A DNA stretch of 64,000 bases from Rhodobacteraceae bacterium QY30 (GTDB lineage: Bacteria > Pseudomonadota > Alphaproteobacteria > Rhodobacterales > Rhodobacteraceae). Positions 37,681-45,699 of the stretch are shown here, piece after piece (position 1 is the first letter of the stretch; each line of letters opens with the position of its first letter). The DNA lies in NCBI GenBank assembly GCA_002356635.1, contig CP023454.1:1782501-1846500 (forward strand), read 5' to 3'. The position numbers and the translations under genes were made by a program. Below the pieces are notes generated by a model. It saw only the letters and a program-made list of their open reading frames with translations, searched no databases and was not told where the DNA came from.

Positions 37681-38988
37681 TCAGCCTTCGCGGTTCAGCG
37701 CGTCCAGCCGCGCCCGGACCGACAGCCCGTGCGCCTGAAGGCTTTCGCTGGTGGCCAGCCGTTCGGCGGAAGGCCCGATCGCGGCCAGCGCGCCGGGCGT
37801 CATCCGCGCCAGCGTGGTGCGCTTCAGGAAATCCAGCACCGACAGCCCCGACGAGAACCGCGCCGACCGCGCCGTGGGCAGCACGTGGTTCGGCCCGCCG
37901 ACGTAATCGCCGATGGCCTCGGGCGTATAGGCGCCCAGGAAGATCGCACCCGCATGACGAATCCGGGCGGCCAGCGCGTCGGGGTCCGCCACGCAAAGCT
38001 CCAGGTGTTCGGGCGCGACGCGATCCGATAGTGCCGCCGCTTCGTCAAGGTCGCGGGTCACGATCACCGCGCCGTGGTCGCGCCAGCTGGCCCCGGCGAT
38101 GGCGCGGCGTTCCAGGGTTTCCAGCCGCTTTTCCACGGCCCGCGCCACCGCCTGCCCAAAGGCCGCGTCATCCGTCACCAGGATCGACTGCGCGCTTTCG
38201 TCATGTTCGGCCTGGCTCAGCAGATCCAGTGCGATCCAGTCGGGGTTGTTGTCGCGATCCGCAATCACCAGGATTTCGGAGGGACCGGCGATCATGTCGA
38301 TGCCGACCTTGCCGAAGACCCGGCGCTTGGCCGCGGCGACATAGGCATTGCCGGGGCCGGTAATCTTGTCGACCGCCTTGATGGTGTCGGTCCCATAGGC
38401 CAAAGCGGCGATGGCCTGCGCGCCCCCGATCCGGTAGACGGCATCCACCCCCGCGATCCGCGCCGCCAGCAGAACCAAGGGATTGACCACGCCATCGGGC
38501 GTCGGGCAGACGACCACCAACCGTTCGACCCCCGCCACCCGCGCCGGAATCGCGTTCATCAGGACCGAGGACGGATAGGACGCCAGCCCCCCCGGCACAT
38601 AAAGCCCCGCCGCCGACACGGGCGTCCAGCGCCAGCCCAGCGTCGCGCCGCTGGCGTCGGTCCAGCTTGCATCCCCGGGCATCTGGCGTTCGTGATAGGC
38701 ACGGATGCGGTCAGCGGCCAGTTCCAGCGCAGCGCGATCCTCGGGCGACACCTGCGCGATAGCCGCGTCGATTTCCGCCGGGCTGAAAGCCAGCGTCTCA
38801 GGGGTAAGCTCCAGCCGGTCGAAGCGCGCGGTCAGCTCGATCACCGCCCGATCGCCGCGCGCCCGGACATCTGCGATGATCCCCGCCACGGCGGCATCCA
38901 CATCGGGCGCATCCTCGCGCTTCTGCCCCAGAAGCGCGGTGAAGGCGGCTTCGAAATCCGGGTCGGCGGTGTTCAGGAACTGCGGCAT
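37681..38988 (-). CDS. hisD: Histidinol dehydrogenase
   Basis: 435 residues. HisD oxidises L-histidinol to L-histidine in two NAD-dependent steps with a zinc ion. The family signature IDMIAGPSEILVIAD and the zinc/catalytic region LLSQAEHDESAQSILVTDD are visible, as is APEHLEL with the catalytic glutamate and histidine. Start MPQFLN at ATG 38988, with AAGG 7 bases upstream; the adjacent ATG at 38991 is also possible. Other his genes are not in the window. It is followed by UPF0262 and the phosphatase. Confidence 0.97.
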   Translation of the reverse strand: MPQFLNTADPDFEAAFTALLGQKREDAPDVDAAVAGIIADVRARGDRAVIELTARFDRLELTPETLAFSPAEIDAAIAQVSPEDRAALELAADRIRAYHERQMPGDASWTDASGATLGWRWTPVSAAGLYVPGGLASYPSSVLMNAIPARVAGVERLVVVCPTPDGVVNPLVLLAARIAGVDAVYRIGGAQAIAALAYGTDTIKAVDKITGPGNAYVAAAKRRVFGKVGIDMIAGPSEILVIADRDNNPDWIALDLLSQAEHDESAQSILVTDDAAFGQAVARAVEKRLETLERRAIAGASWRDHGAVIVTRDLDEAAALSDRVAPEHLELCVADPDALAARIRHAGAIFLGAYTPEAIGDYVGGPNHVLPTARSARFSSGLSVLDFLKRTTLARMTPGALAAIGPSAERLATSESLQAHGLSVRARLDALNREG

Positions 38989-39040
38989 CATCTGACCTTG
39001 CTGGCTGTCCTGCCGGTGGTAGTGGATCGCGGGCCGTGGC

Positions 39041-39508
39041 TCAAGCCGCTGCCGCAAGCTTCTTGCGCATCAGCGCGGTCTGCGCCCCTTCGCGCAAGGT
39101 GACATAGCCGCAGGCGGTATAAAGCGTGCGGGCCGGAACATTCGACAGTCCCACCTCCAGCCAGACCTCGCGCACGCCCATCCCTGCTGCCTCGCCCTCG
39201 ATGGCGGCGATCAGGCGGCGGGCCAGGCCCTGCCCCCGCGCCGCGGGCCGGATATAGAGCGACTGCAGCCAGACGCGCCGCGGATCGGCCGCATCCGCGC
39301 CCCGCGCCGCGACCGCCAGGATAAAGCCGCCGTCCAGCGCCGCCCAGACCGCGCCATCCCGCAGACGCGCGTCGAAATCGGCCTCGGGTTCGGGCGGGGG
39401 TCCCGCATCGGGCGGGGCGAAATGTTCAGGCGAGAGCCGCAACGCCTCGGCCCGGATCTGGCACCAGAGAGCGACATCCAGGGCGTCAAGCCGCCGGAGC
39501 CCGGTCAT
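39041..39508 (-). CDS. GNAT family N-acetyltransferase
   Basis: 155 residues. Typical GNAT order: an N-terminal acceptor segment, SLYIRPAARGQGLARRLIAAIEGEA (R-G-Q-G-L-A, acetyl-CoA loop, about residues 87-111) and VGLSNVPARTLYTACGYV, the family end motif with the conserved asparagine and tyrosine. The ATG overlaps the S4 protein stop (ATGA). Its protein or small-molecule target is unknown. In related species I would expect a ferredoxin gene at about this place, so its presence here is a local difference. Confidence 0.83.
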   Translation of the reverse strand: MTGLRRLDALDVALWCQIRAEALRLSPEHFAPPDAGPPPEPEADFDARLRDGAVWAALDGGFILAVAARGADAADPRRVWLQSLYIRPAARGQGLARRLIAAIEGEAAGMGVREVWLEVGLSNVPARTLYTACGYVTLREGAQTALMRKKLAAAA

Positions 39509-39804
39509 GCGCCGCCTTCGGGCGTCAACGGGGCATCTTCATCGTGATACAGCGTCGCGGCCTCGGTCGCGGGGCCGCGCCGTTCCCCCAAGGCCAGCAC
39601 CCGGATCACCCGGATGCGATTGCCTTGCGGGAAGGTCAGCACATCGCCCGGGGCGACGGAATGCCCCGGCTTGTCGCAGGGCCTGCCGTTCAGGCGCAGA
39701 CGCCCCGCGGCGACCGTGGCGGCGGCAAGGGTGCGGGTCTTGAAGAACCGCGCCTGCCACAGCCACTTGTCGACCCGGATGCGGCTATCCGCGGGCCCGC
39801 TCAG
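39505..39804 (-). CDS. S4 domain RNA-binding protein (Hsp15-like) with apparent CTG start
   Basis: 99 residues read from CTG at 39804 on the minus strand. The S4 domain is clear: RIRVDKWLWQARFFKTRTLA, then VAAGRLRLNGRPCDKPGHSV and VLTFPQGNRIRVIRV. Hsp15-like proteins bind ribosomal RNA of stalled 50S subunits. No ATG, GTG or TTG lies in frame upstream of the domain. The CTG gives the expected N-terminus MSGPADS, overlaps the helicase stop as CTGA and has AAGG 7 bases upstream, so it replaces the usual ATGA coupling. The stop overlaps the GNAT start. Family members are longer at the C-terminus (about 120 residues). Confidence 0.82.
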   Translation of the reverse strand: MSGPADSRIRVDKWLWQARFFKTRTLAAATVAAGRLRLNGRPCDKPGHSVAPGDVLTFPQGNRIRVIRVLALGERRGPATEAATLYHDEDAPLTPEGGA

Positions 39805-42719
39805 GGCTTGACCTTGAACCCGGCCAACGCGGCTGCGAAGGGGTTGTCCGGGTCGATCCGGTCCTTCTTCGGCGGCCGCGATTCGAAGCTGCGGTCATCG
39901 TCGCGCCCGGGCTTGCCGTGCGGTTTGCCATGCGGCTTGCCGCCCTTGCCGAAGGGCTTGCCGCCCCGTTCGCCGCGGTCGCCACGGTCCGGACGGTCAC
40001 CCCGTTCACCCCGTTCGGGGCGCGGACCACGGCCCTGCCCGCCTTCGGCGCCTTCGCCTTCCTTGCGGGGCTGACGGTCGCCACGCGGAGCACGGGCTTC
40101 GCCTTCGGCGCGCGGACCGCGCGGACCCTTGCGGAACTCACCCCGGCCTTCGCCGGCGCCCTGACGCGGACCCCGGGCGCGCGGCGCCCAAGTGAAGGTG
40201 TAGAAGGTTTCCATTTCCGGCGCCGCAACTTCGGCTTCCGGTTCGGGCGCGGGAGCCAGCACCGATTCTTCTTCCGGGATCGGGTTCACCGGGCCTTCGG
40301 TGACTTCGGGCGCGGGCGCCGGTTCGACAGCAACGACACGGGCCTTTTCCCGTTCGCCCTTTTCGCCCTTGTAGCCCAGACCGGCCATCAGGTCGGCGAA
40401 CTGATCCAGCGTCATCCCGGTGATCGACAGCATGTCCGCCGTCGCCTCGAAGCCGGCCTTGCTGTCCTTGGTGCGCAGGATATCGGCCAGACGCTCCAGC
40501 ATGTCGATGCGGATCGCCCGCGCGCCGGCCTGATGGTAGCCCGACAGCGTGTAATGCACCTTCGGAACATCGGGGATGTTCGGGATCGTCACCAGACCCG
40601 GGGGCGGGCTTTCGGGGAATTCGTCCAGACCATTGGCGACCGACCACAGCACCAGACGCAGGCGTGTCGGCGCGGGTTTCAGAAGCGCGGGCTGGAAGAT
40701 CGTGTACTGGCCAAAACGCACGCCGTGCTTGCGCAGCGCGCCCCGCGCCTCCTGGTCCAGATCCTTGACCTCGGACGCGACGGCCTCGCGCGGCAGGAGA
40801 CCGAGGTTCTCCATCAGGCGGAAGGCAAAGCCGCGCGCCAGACCGGTCAGGGTTTCATCCCGGCCCATCGCCAGAAGCGGCTCGAAATGCGTGGCGATCT
40901 TGCGGTCGATGAAATGCTGCAGGCGGCGGCGGACCTTTTCGGCCACGTCAAACCCGGCCTCTTCGTCGACGAAGGCTTCGACCTGCGGTTTCAGCGGCTC
41001 TGCGCCCTTCACCAGCTTGCCCACCGCATGGCTGCCCCACATCAGGCCGCCCTGTTCGGTGAAATCCATCTCGGTGTCGGGCGCATTGTAGAAGCGGTCG
41101 GCGCGCAGGTGGAATTCCGGGCGCAGCGCCTCATAGGCGGCCTGCCGCAGCGTCCGCGCTGCATCGGGCGTCGACGACGCATCCTGCTGGAAGCGGAAGC
41201 CTTCCAGACGGCCGGCGAATTCGCCCTCGACCGTCACTTCGCCCTTATCGTTCACCTCGGCCACAAGGCTCTCCTTCTGCTTGAGCCGGCGCAGCAGAAC
41301 GCTGGTGCGCCGGTCCACAAATCGCTGGGTCAGCGCGGCATGAAGCGCGTCCGACAGTCGGTCTTCTACTGCACGCGTTTCGGCCCGCCAATGCGATTCA
41401 TTGGCGACCCAACCCGTGCGCTGCGCAACATAGGTCCAAGTTCGGATAAAGGCGAGACGCCGCGACAGCGTGTCGATGTCGCCCTGCACCAGGTCGATCC
41501 GCTGGATCTGCTGGGCCAGCCAATCCTCGGGGACATGGCCGGGATCGTGGAGGAAATCGAACAGTCGCGCCAGAAGCGTGGCGTGTTCGTGTTCCGAGAT
41601 CGAGCGGAAATCCGGCACCCGGCAGATGTCCCACAACAGCCGCACGTCGCGGGGCGTGTTCAGCCGGTCGCGGACCTCGGGCAGGTTGGCAAGCGCCTTA
41701 AGCGCCCTCAGGTCGTCGGCCTCGCGTCCTCGGGTCAGCCATTCGTTCTGGGGCGCCTCCTCAAGGCTGGCGATCAACCGCTCGACCCGGCCGAACTCCA
41801 GCCGGTCATTGCGCCATTGAAGCCGCTTGATCGGCGCGAAGCGGTGGTTTTCCAGCGCGTCCACCAGATCTTCGTCCAAGGGGCCCGCCTCGCCGGTCAC
41901 GCCGAAGCTGCCGGGCTGCATGTGCCGCCCGGCGCGGCCGGCGATCTGGCCCATTTCATGCGGGAACAGGTGGCGCATCCGGCGGCCGTCGAATTTGGAC
42001 GTCGCCGAAAAGGCGACATGGCCGATGTCCAGGTTCAGCCCCATGCCGATGGCATCGGTCGCCACCAGGAAATCCACGTCCCCGTTCTGGTAAAGCGCCA
42101 CCTGCGCATTGCGCGTCCGGGGGCTGAGGGCGCCCATCACCACCGCGCAACCACCGCGCTGACGGCGGATCAGTTCGGCGATGGCATAGACGTTGTCGAC
42201 CGAAAACCCGACGATGGCGCTGCGCGCGGGCATCCGGCTCAGCTTTTTCGACCCGGTGTAGCTGAGTGTCGAAAACCGTTCGCGCCGCAGGAACTGCGCC
42301 TTTGGAACCAATGCTGCAATCGCGCCGCGCATCGTTTCCGATCCAAGGAAAAGCGTTTCGTGCAGGCCGCGTGCATGAAGCAGCCGGTCGGTGAAGACAT
42401 GGCCGCGCTCCGGGTCGGCGCACAGCTGGATCTCGTCGATGGCCACGAAATCCGCGCCCATGCCATCGGGCATCGCCTCGACGGTGCAGACCCAGTATTG
42501 CACCCGGTCCGGCACGATCCGCTCCTCGCCCGTGACCAGCGCCACGACCGAAGGCCCGCGCGCCGCGACGATACGGTCGTAGACCTCGCGCGCCAGAAGG
42601 CGCAGCGGCAGGCCGATGACCCCGGTGCGATGCGCCAGCATCCGTTCGATGGCGTAATGGGTCTTGCCCGTGTTCGTCGGCCCAAGGACCGCGGTGATCC
42701 GCCCCTGCAGGTTCATCAT
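39801..42719 (-). CDS. SUV3-like DEAD/DEAH-type RNA helicase with RG-rich tail
   Basis: 972 residues. Helicase core: Walker A GPTNTGKTH (about residues 12-20), AIDEIQLC (DEIQ box), FSATSKFDGRRMRHL and QIAGRAGRH (motif VI). The layout matches the bacterial SUV3/mitochondrial degradosome-like helicases. The long middle part carries a SUV3_C-like region. From about residue 830 it is Pro/Glu-rich, then from about 860 to 940 a Gly/Arg/Lys/His-rich low-complexity tail, probably disordered and RNA-binding. Start ATG at 42719, 10 bases after the TPR gene stop; the neighbouring ATG at 42716 is possible. It probably unwinds RNA in decay. Confidence 0.88.
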   Translation of the reverse strand: MMNLQGRITAVLGPTNTGKTHYAIERMLAHRTGVIGLPLRLLAREVYDRIVAARGPSVVALVTGEERIVPDRVQYWVCTVEAMPDGMGADFVAIDEIQLCADPERGHVFTDRLLHARGLHETLFLGSETMRGAIAALVPKAQFLRRERFSTLSYTGSKKLSRMPARSAIVGFSVDNVYAIAELIRRQRGGCAVVMGALSPRTRNAQVALYQNGDVDFLVATDAIGMGLNLDIGHVAFSATSKFDGRRMRHLFPHEMGQIAGRAGRHMQPGSFGVTGEAGPLDEDLVDALENHRFAPIKRLQWRNDRLEFGRVERLIASLEEAPQNEWLTRGREADDLRALKALANLPEVRDRLNTPRDVRLLWDICRVPDFRSISEHEHATLLARLFDFLHDPGHVPEDWLAQQIQRIDLVQGDIDTLSRRLAFIRTWTYVAQRTGWVANESHWRAETRAVEDRLSDALHAALTQRFVDRRTSVLLRRLKQKESLVAEVNDKGEVTVEGEFAGRLEGFRFQQDASSTPDAARTLRQAAYEALRPEFHLRADRFYNAPDTEMDFTEQGGLMWGSHAVGKLVKGAEPLKPQVEAFVDEEAGFDVAEKVRRRLQHFIDRKIATHFEPLLAMGRDETLTGLARGFAFRLMENLGLLPREAVASEVKDLDQEARGALRKHGVRFGQYTIFQPALLKPAPTRLRLVLWSVANGLDEFPESPPPGLVTIPNIPDVPKVHYTLSGYHQAGARAIRIDMLERLADILRTKDSKAGFEATADMLSITGMTLDQFADLMAGLGYKGEKGEREKARVVAVEPAPAPEVTEGPVNPIPEEESVLAPAPEPEAEVAAPEMETFYTFTWAPRARGPRQGAGEGRGEFRKGPRGPRAEGEARAPRGDRQPRKEGEGAEGGQGRGPRPERGERGDRPDRGDRGERGGKPFGKGGKPHGKPHGKPGRDDDRSFESRPPKKDRIDPDNPFAAALAGFKVKP
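39905..40190 (-). repeat. Low-complexity Arg/Gly/Lys-rich coding repeat (helicase tail)
   Basis: Short irregular repeats encode RGPRG, RGERGDRPDRGDRGERGG and KPHGK units in the helicase C-terminus. The units drift and are not a perfect tandem array. Such tails bind RNA non-specifically and expand or shrink easily by slippage. Confidence 0.7.
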
Positions 42720-42729
42720 GTCCAATCTT

Positions 42730-43425
42730 TCAGAGGGCCGTACCTGCATCGCTGGTTTCCAGCCGCTTGACCGCTTCCGCTACCGGATCCTGGTGCGGAT
42801 TGAGCGCGAGCGAGGCGCGATAGGCCTTGAGCGCCATGTCCGGCCGGTCGAGCTGTTCAAAGATCAGCCCCAGTCCCGCCAGAGCGCCGTAATGATGCGG
42901 GTTGAGGGCAAGCGTCCGCTGGATATCCCCCACCGCCAGTCCCAGCCGGCCCTTCATGTAGAAGGCGGTCGCGCGGGCGTTCCAGCCTTCGGGAAAATCG
43001 GGGGCGTGATCGGTCAGCGCCGTCAGGTGTTCGATTGCGGCATCGAAATCCCCCATCTGGATCGCCTCGCGCCCGCGACGCAGCAGCAGGTCCATGGCGG
43101 GAGAGCCGGACTTCGACCATTCGCGCTGAATATCCGCTTCGGTAATCGCCCAGTTCTGGTTCGCCGGATCGGACAGCTCACGGTACAGCTGCAACAAGGC
43201 CTCGGGTTCCTGCGGAGCCTCGCCGGGCGCGGGGGGCACGGCGGGCAGGGGGCTGTTGGGCAGCGGCACCGCGGGATCGCCCGGAAGCCCCCCGGGGGGC
43301 GCCGTATCCGGGGGCATCGGCGCCGGCACGTCCTGCGCGACAACACCCCTTCCGGCGGCCAGGGCCGACAGTCCGAAAGCGATTGCCGCGACGAAACGAA
43401 ATCTGGAACTGGCCATGCCTCGCAT
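42730..43425 (-). CDS. Exported tetratricopeptide-repeat protein
   Basis: 231 residues. A signal peptide (about residues 8-32, ending AQ) is followed by a Pro-rich linker (APMPPDTAPPGG through PGEAPQEP) and about three TPR units (GDFDAAIEHLTALTDHAPD, GRLGLAVGDIQRTLALNPH, DRPDMALKAYRASLALNPH). TPRs mediate protein binding, here in the periplasm. Starts at 43425 or 43416 are both possible; neither has a well-spaced ribosome-binding site. It is followed by the helicase gene with a 10-base gap. Function unknown. Confidence 0.83.
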   Translation of the reverse strand: MRGMASSRFRFVAAIAFGLSALAAGRGVVAQDVPAPMPPDTAPPGGLPGDPAVPLPNSPLPAVPPAPGEAPQEPEALLQLYRELSDPANQNWAITEADIQREWSKSGSPAMDLLLRRGREAIQMGDFDAAIEHLTALTDHAPDFPEGWNARATAFYMKGRLGLAVGDIQRTLALNPHHYGALAGLGLIFEQLDRPDMALKAYRASLALNPHQDPVAEAVKRLETSDAGTAL

Positions 43426-43494
43426 ATCGGGGCAAACTGTCGTCGAAACAAGTCGGAAGGACATCTTTCCGGCGGCGATTTTCGCGGAGGAAAG

Positions 43495-43782
43495 ATGAGC
43501 GATGTGGTGAATGCGGCCGTGGCCGCCCTGGGCGAAAAACTGTCGGGCGGCTTTGCCGGTTCGGCCAAGTTCGTGATTCCGGGAGAAGGTGCCATCATGC
43601 TTGATTCGTCAGGTGTTCGGGCAGCGGACGAAGCGGCAGACGTGACCCTGACCGCCGATGCAGAAACCTTCCAGGCGATCCTGATGGGCACGCTGAACCC
43701 GACCGCCGCCTTCATGACCGGCAAGCTCAGCGTCGAGGGCGACATGGGGCAGGCGATGCAACTGGGCGCGGCCCTGTCCTGA
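43495..43782 (+). CDS. SCP2 sterol-binding domain protein
   Basis: 95 residues, a short bacterial SCP2 domain: KFVIPGEGAIMLDSSGV, VTLTADAETFQAILMGTLNPTAAFMTGKLSVEGDMGQAMQL. The GxxxPxxAFxxGxLxxxGD segment is the hallmark. These proteins bind lipids or acyl-CoA; bacterial substrates are mostly unknown. Start at ATG 43495 with a good GGAGG 4 bases upstream; the frame is open farther upstream but antisense to the TPR gene. It is followed 13 bases later by a hydrolase gene. Confidence 0.9.
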   Translation: MSDVVNAAVAALGEKLSGGFAGSAKFVIPGEGAIMLDSSGVRAADEAADVTLTADAETFQAILMGTLNPTAAFMTGKLSVEGDMGQAMQLGAALS

Positions 43783-43795
43783 GCGCGGTCCCCCG

Positions 43796-44764
43796 ATGCT
43801 TCCGGCCATGACGGCCCCTCTGTCCGCCGACGCGGACGCGCCCTTCCTGGATGACGTGACAGCCGCCCCGGGCGGGGGCGTGATCCGCTGGCTTCACGCC
43901 TCGGACGGGGTGAGGATCCGGGTCGGCTGCTGGACCGGGGGCGACAAGGGCACGGTGCTGCTGTTTCCCGGCCGCACCGAATACCTGGAGAAGTACGGCC
44001 CCGCCGCGGTTGACCTCGCGGCTCGCGGCTATTCCACCCTGACGGTGGACTGGCGCGGACAGGGGTTGGCCGACCGGCTGATGCCCGACCGCGCGCGGGG
44101 CCATGTCCGGCGCTTCTCGGACTATCAGCGCGACGTGGCGGCGGTGCTGCATTTCGCCTGCGCCCAGGATCTGCCCCGGCCCTGGTATCTGCTCGCGCAT
44201 TCGATGGGCGGCTGCATCGGCTTGCGGGCGCTGCACAATGGCCTGCCGGTCCGGGCCGCGGCCTTTTCGGCGCCGATGTGGGGCATCCGCATCATGCCGG
44301 CGCTGGTGCCGGTCGCCTGGGTCGTCAGCGGCACCAGCCGCTACATCGGCCGCTCGGACGCCTATGTGCCGGGCAGCAACGCCAGTTGCTATGTCGTGGC
44401 CCAGCCCTTCAGGGACAACGTCCTGACAACCGACCGCGAGATGTTCGGCTTCATGACAAGGCAGGCGGCGGAACACCCGGAACTGGCGCTGGGCGGCCCA
44501 AGCCTGAACTGGCTGCACGAGGCGCTGCGCGAAATGCGCGTCCTCAGGCGCATGCCCCTGCCCCGCCTGCCGGTGCTGACCTCGATCGGATCGCGCGAGC
44601 GGGTGGTGGACGTGCCCGCCATCCGCCACATCATGGCCCGCTGGCCCGGCGGCACGCTGGACGTGGTCGAAGGGGCCGAGCATGAGATCATGATGGAAGG
44701 TCCCGCGATCCGGTCGGCCTATTACGACCGCGTCACCGGCTTCTTCGACCGGCACGGCCGCTGA
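43796..44764 (+). CDS. Alpha/beta hydrolase, lysophospholipase/monoacylglycerol lipase-like
   Basis: 322 residues. The alpha/beta hydrolase core is visible: FPGRTEYLEKYG (oxyanion area), VDWRGQGLADRL, the nucleophile elbow LAHSMGG (serine about residue 140) and GAEHEIMME with the catalytic histidine. It resembles the serine aminopeptidase S33/PldB group that acts on lysophospholipids and monoacylglycerols. No signal peptide. An alternative ATG lies at 43808. It lies just after the lipid-binding SCP2 gene on the same strand. Confidence 0.85.
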   Translation: MLPAMTAPLSADADAPFLDDVTAAPGGGVIRWLHASDGVRIRVGCWTGGDKGTVLLFPGRTEYLEKYGPAAVDLAARGYSTLTVDWRGQGLADRLMPDRARGHVRRFSDYQRDVAAVLHFACAQDLPRPWYLLAHSMGGCIGLRALHNGLPVRAAAFSAPMWGIRIMPALVPVAWVVSGTSRYIGRSDAYVPGSNASCYVVAQPFRDNVLTTDREMFGFMTRQAAEHPELALGGPSLNWLHEALREMRVLRRMPLPRLPVLTSIGSRERVVDVPAIRHIMARWPGGTLDVVEGAEHEIMMEGPAIRSAYYDRVTGFFDRHGR

Positions 44765-44770
44765 CCCCGG

Positions 44771-45496
44771 TCAGATCGAGACGCGCACGAAGCTTTCGCG
44801 AAGCGCGTTCGACCACGCCTCGCTCATGGCGCGGAATTCGGGGTCGCCCGCCTCGAACCGGCGCGTCAGGCCCACGCGGTAGGCGTCCCGTTCGATCACG
44901 GCCATGTCGAGCGGCATCCCCACGGACAGGTTCGACCGGAGCGTCGAATCCATCGACAGAAGCACCGCCTTCTGCGCATCCGCAAGTGAGGTCTGAGGCC
45001 GCACCACCCGGTCGAGGATGGGCTTGCCATACTTGTGTTCGCCGATCTGAAGGAAGGGCGTGTCGTCCGTCGCCTGGATGAAGTTGCCCTCCGGATAGAC
45101 CAGGAACATCCGCATCCGGCCCTTGCGCCGCTGCCCCGCGACGATCATCGACGCCGACGCGCCCTGCCCCATCGCCGACAGCTTCTCCTCGACCTCGGCC
45201 CGGACCTTGGCCAGCATGTTGCCGACGATCTCGGCCACGTCCAGCATCGACGGTGCCAGCAGGATCGAGGTTTCCGGGGTGGCATCCTCGGCCACGGTCG
45301 CCTCGGCCAGGCGCGAGATCGTCGTCTGCGTGATCGACAGCGACCCCGCCGTCATGATCGAGATGACCCGCTCGCCGGGGTTCTCGAAGTTGAACATCTT
45401 GCGGTAGGTCGCGATGTTGTCGAGGCCCGCATTGGTGCGGGTGTCCGACAGCAGCACGATACCCTGGTTCACCAGAAGGCCGACACAATAGGTCAT
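44771..45496 (-). CDS. Proteasome-like protein Anbu
   Basis: 241 residues of the Ntn-hydrolase fold. MTYCVGLLVNQGIVLLSDTRTNAGLDNIATYRKM at the start is characteristic of Anbu, the bacterial ancestral proteasome beta-type subunit, with Thr2 (Thr1 after Met removal), the D-x-R-T-N-A-G motif and K33. Anbu assembles into large open rings and its protease activity is uncertain (established for the family). Usually found beside transglutaminase-like, alpha-E and ATP-grasp genes; here it stands alone, convergent with the hydrolase and divergent from the exonuclease gene. Confidence 0.88.
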   Translation of the reverse strand: MTYCVGLLVNQGIVLLSDTRTNAGLDNIATYRKMFNFENPGERVISIMTAGSLSITQTTISRLAEATVAEDATPETSILLAPSMLDVAEIVGNMLAKVRAEVEEKLSAMGQGASASMIVAGQRRKGRMRMFLVYPEGNFIQATDDTPFLQIGEHKYGKPILDRVVRPQTSLADAQKAVLLSMDSTLRSNLSVGMPLDMAVIERDAYRVGLTRRFEAGDPEFRAMSEAWSNALRESFVRVSI

Positions 45497-45699
45497 GGAC
45501 GCTTATCCCTGCGTTTTGGCCAAGCCTATTGCCGCAGGACGTCCTCTGCAACCGGTGATCCCGAAAGGCCCGCCGGCCCGGAACCCCGCCCGCGCACCCG
45601 CGTTGGCAAGGGGACTGCGGCCCCGGCGGGCTTGCATCCGAGCCGTCGCGCAAGGATGAATGGCCGCGGGGTAAAGGGAACAGGGCAAGGGCAGGTGCG

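Noticed and set aside
39918-42770. Open frame of 950 codons on the plus strand opposite the helicase
   Set aside because: Antisense to a gene with complete helicase motifs; no supporting motif or start signal.
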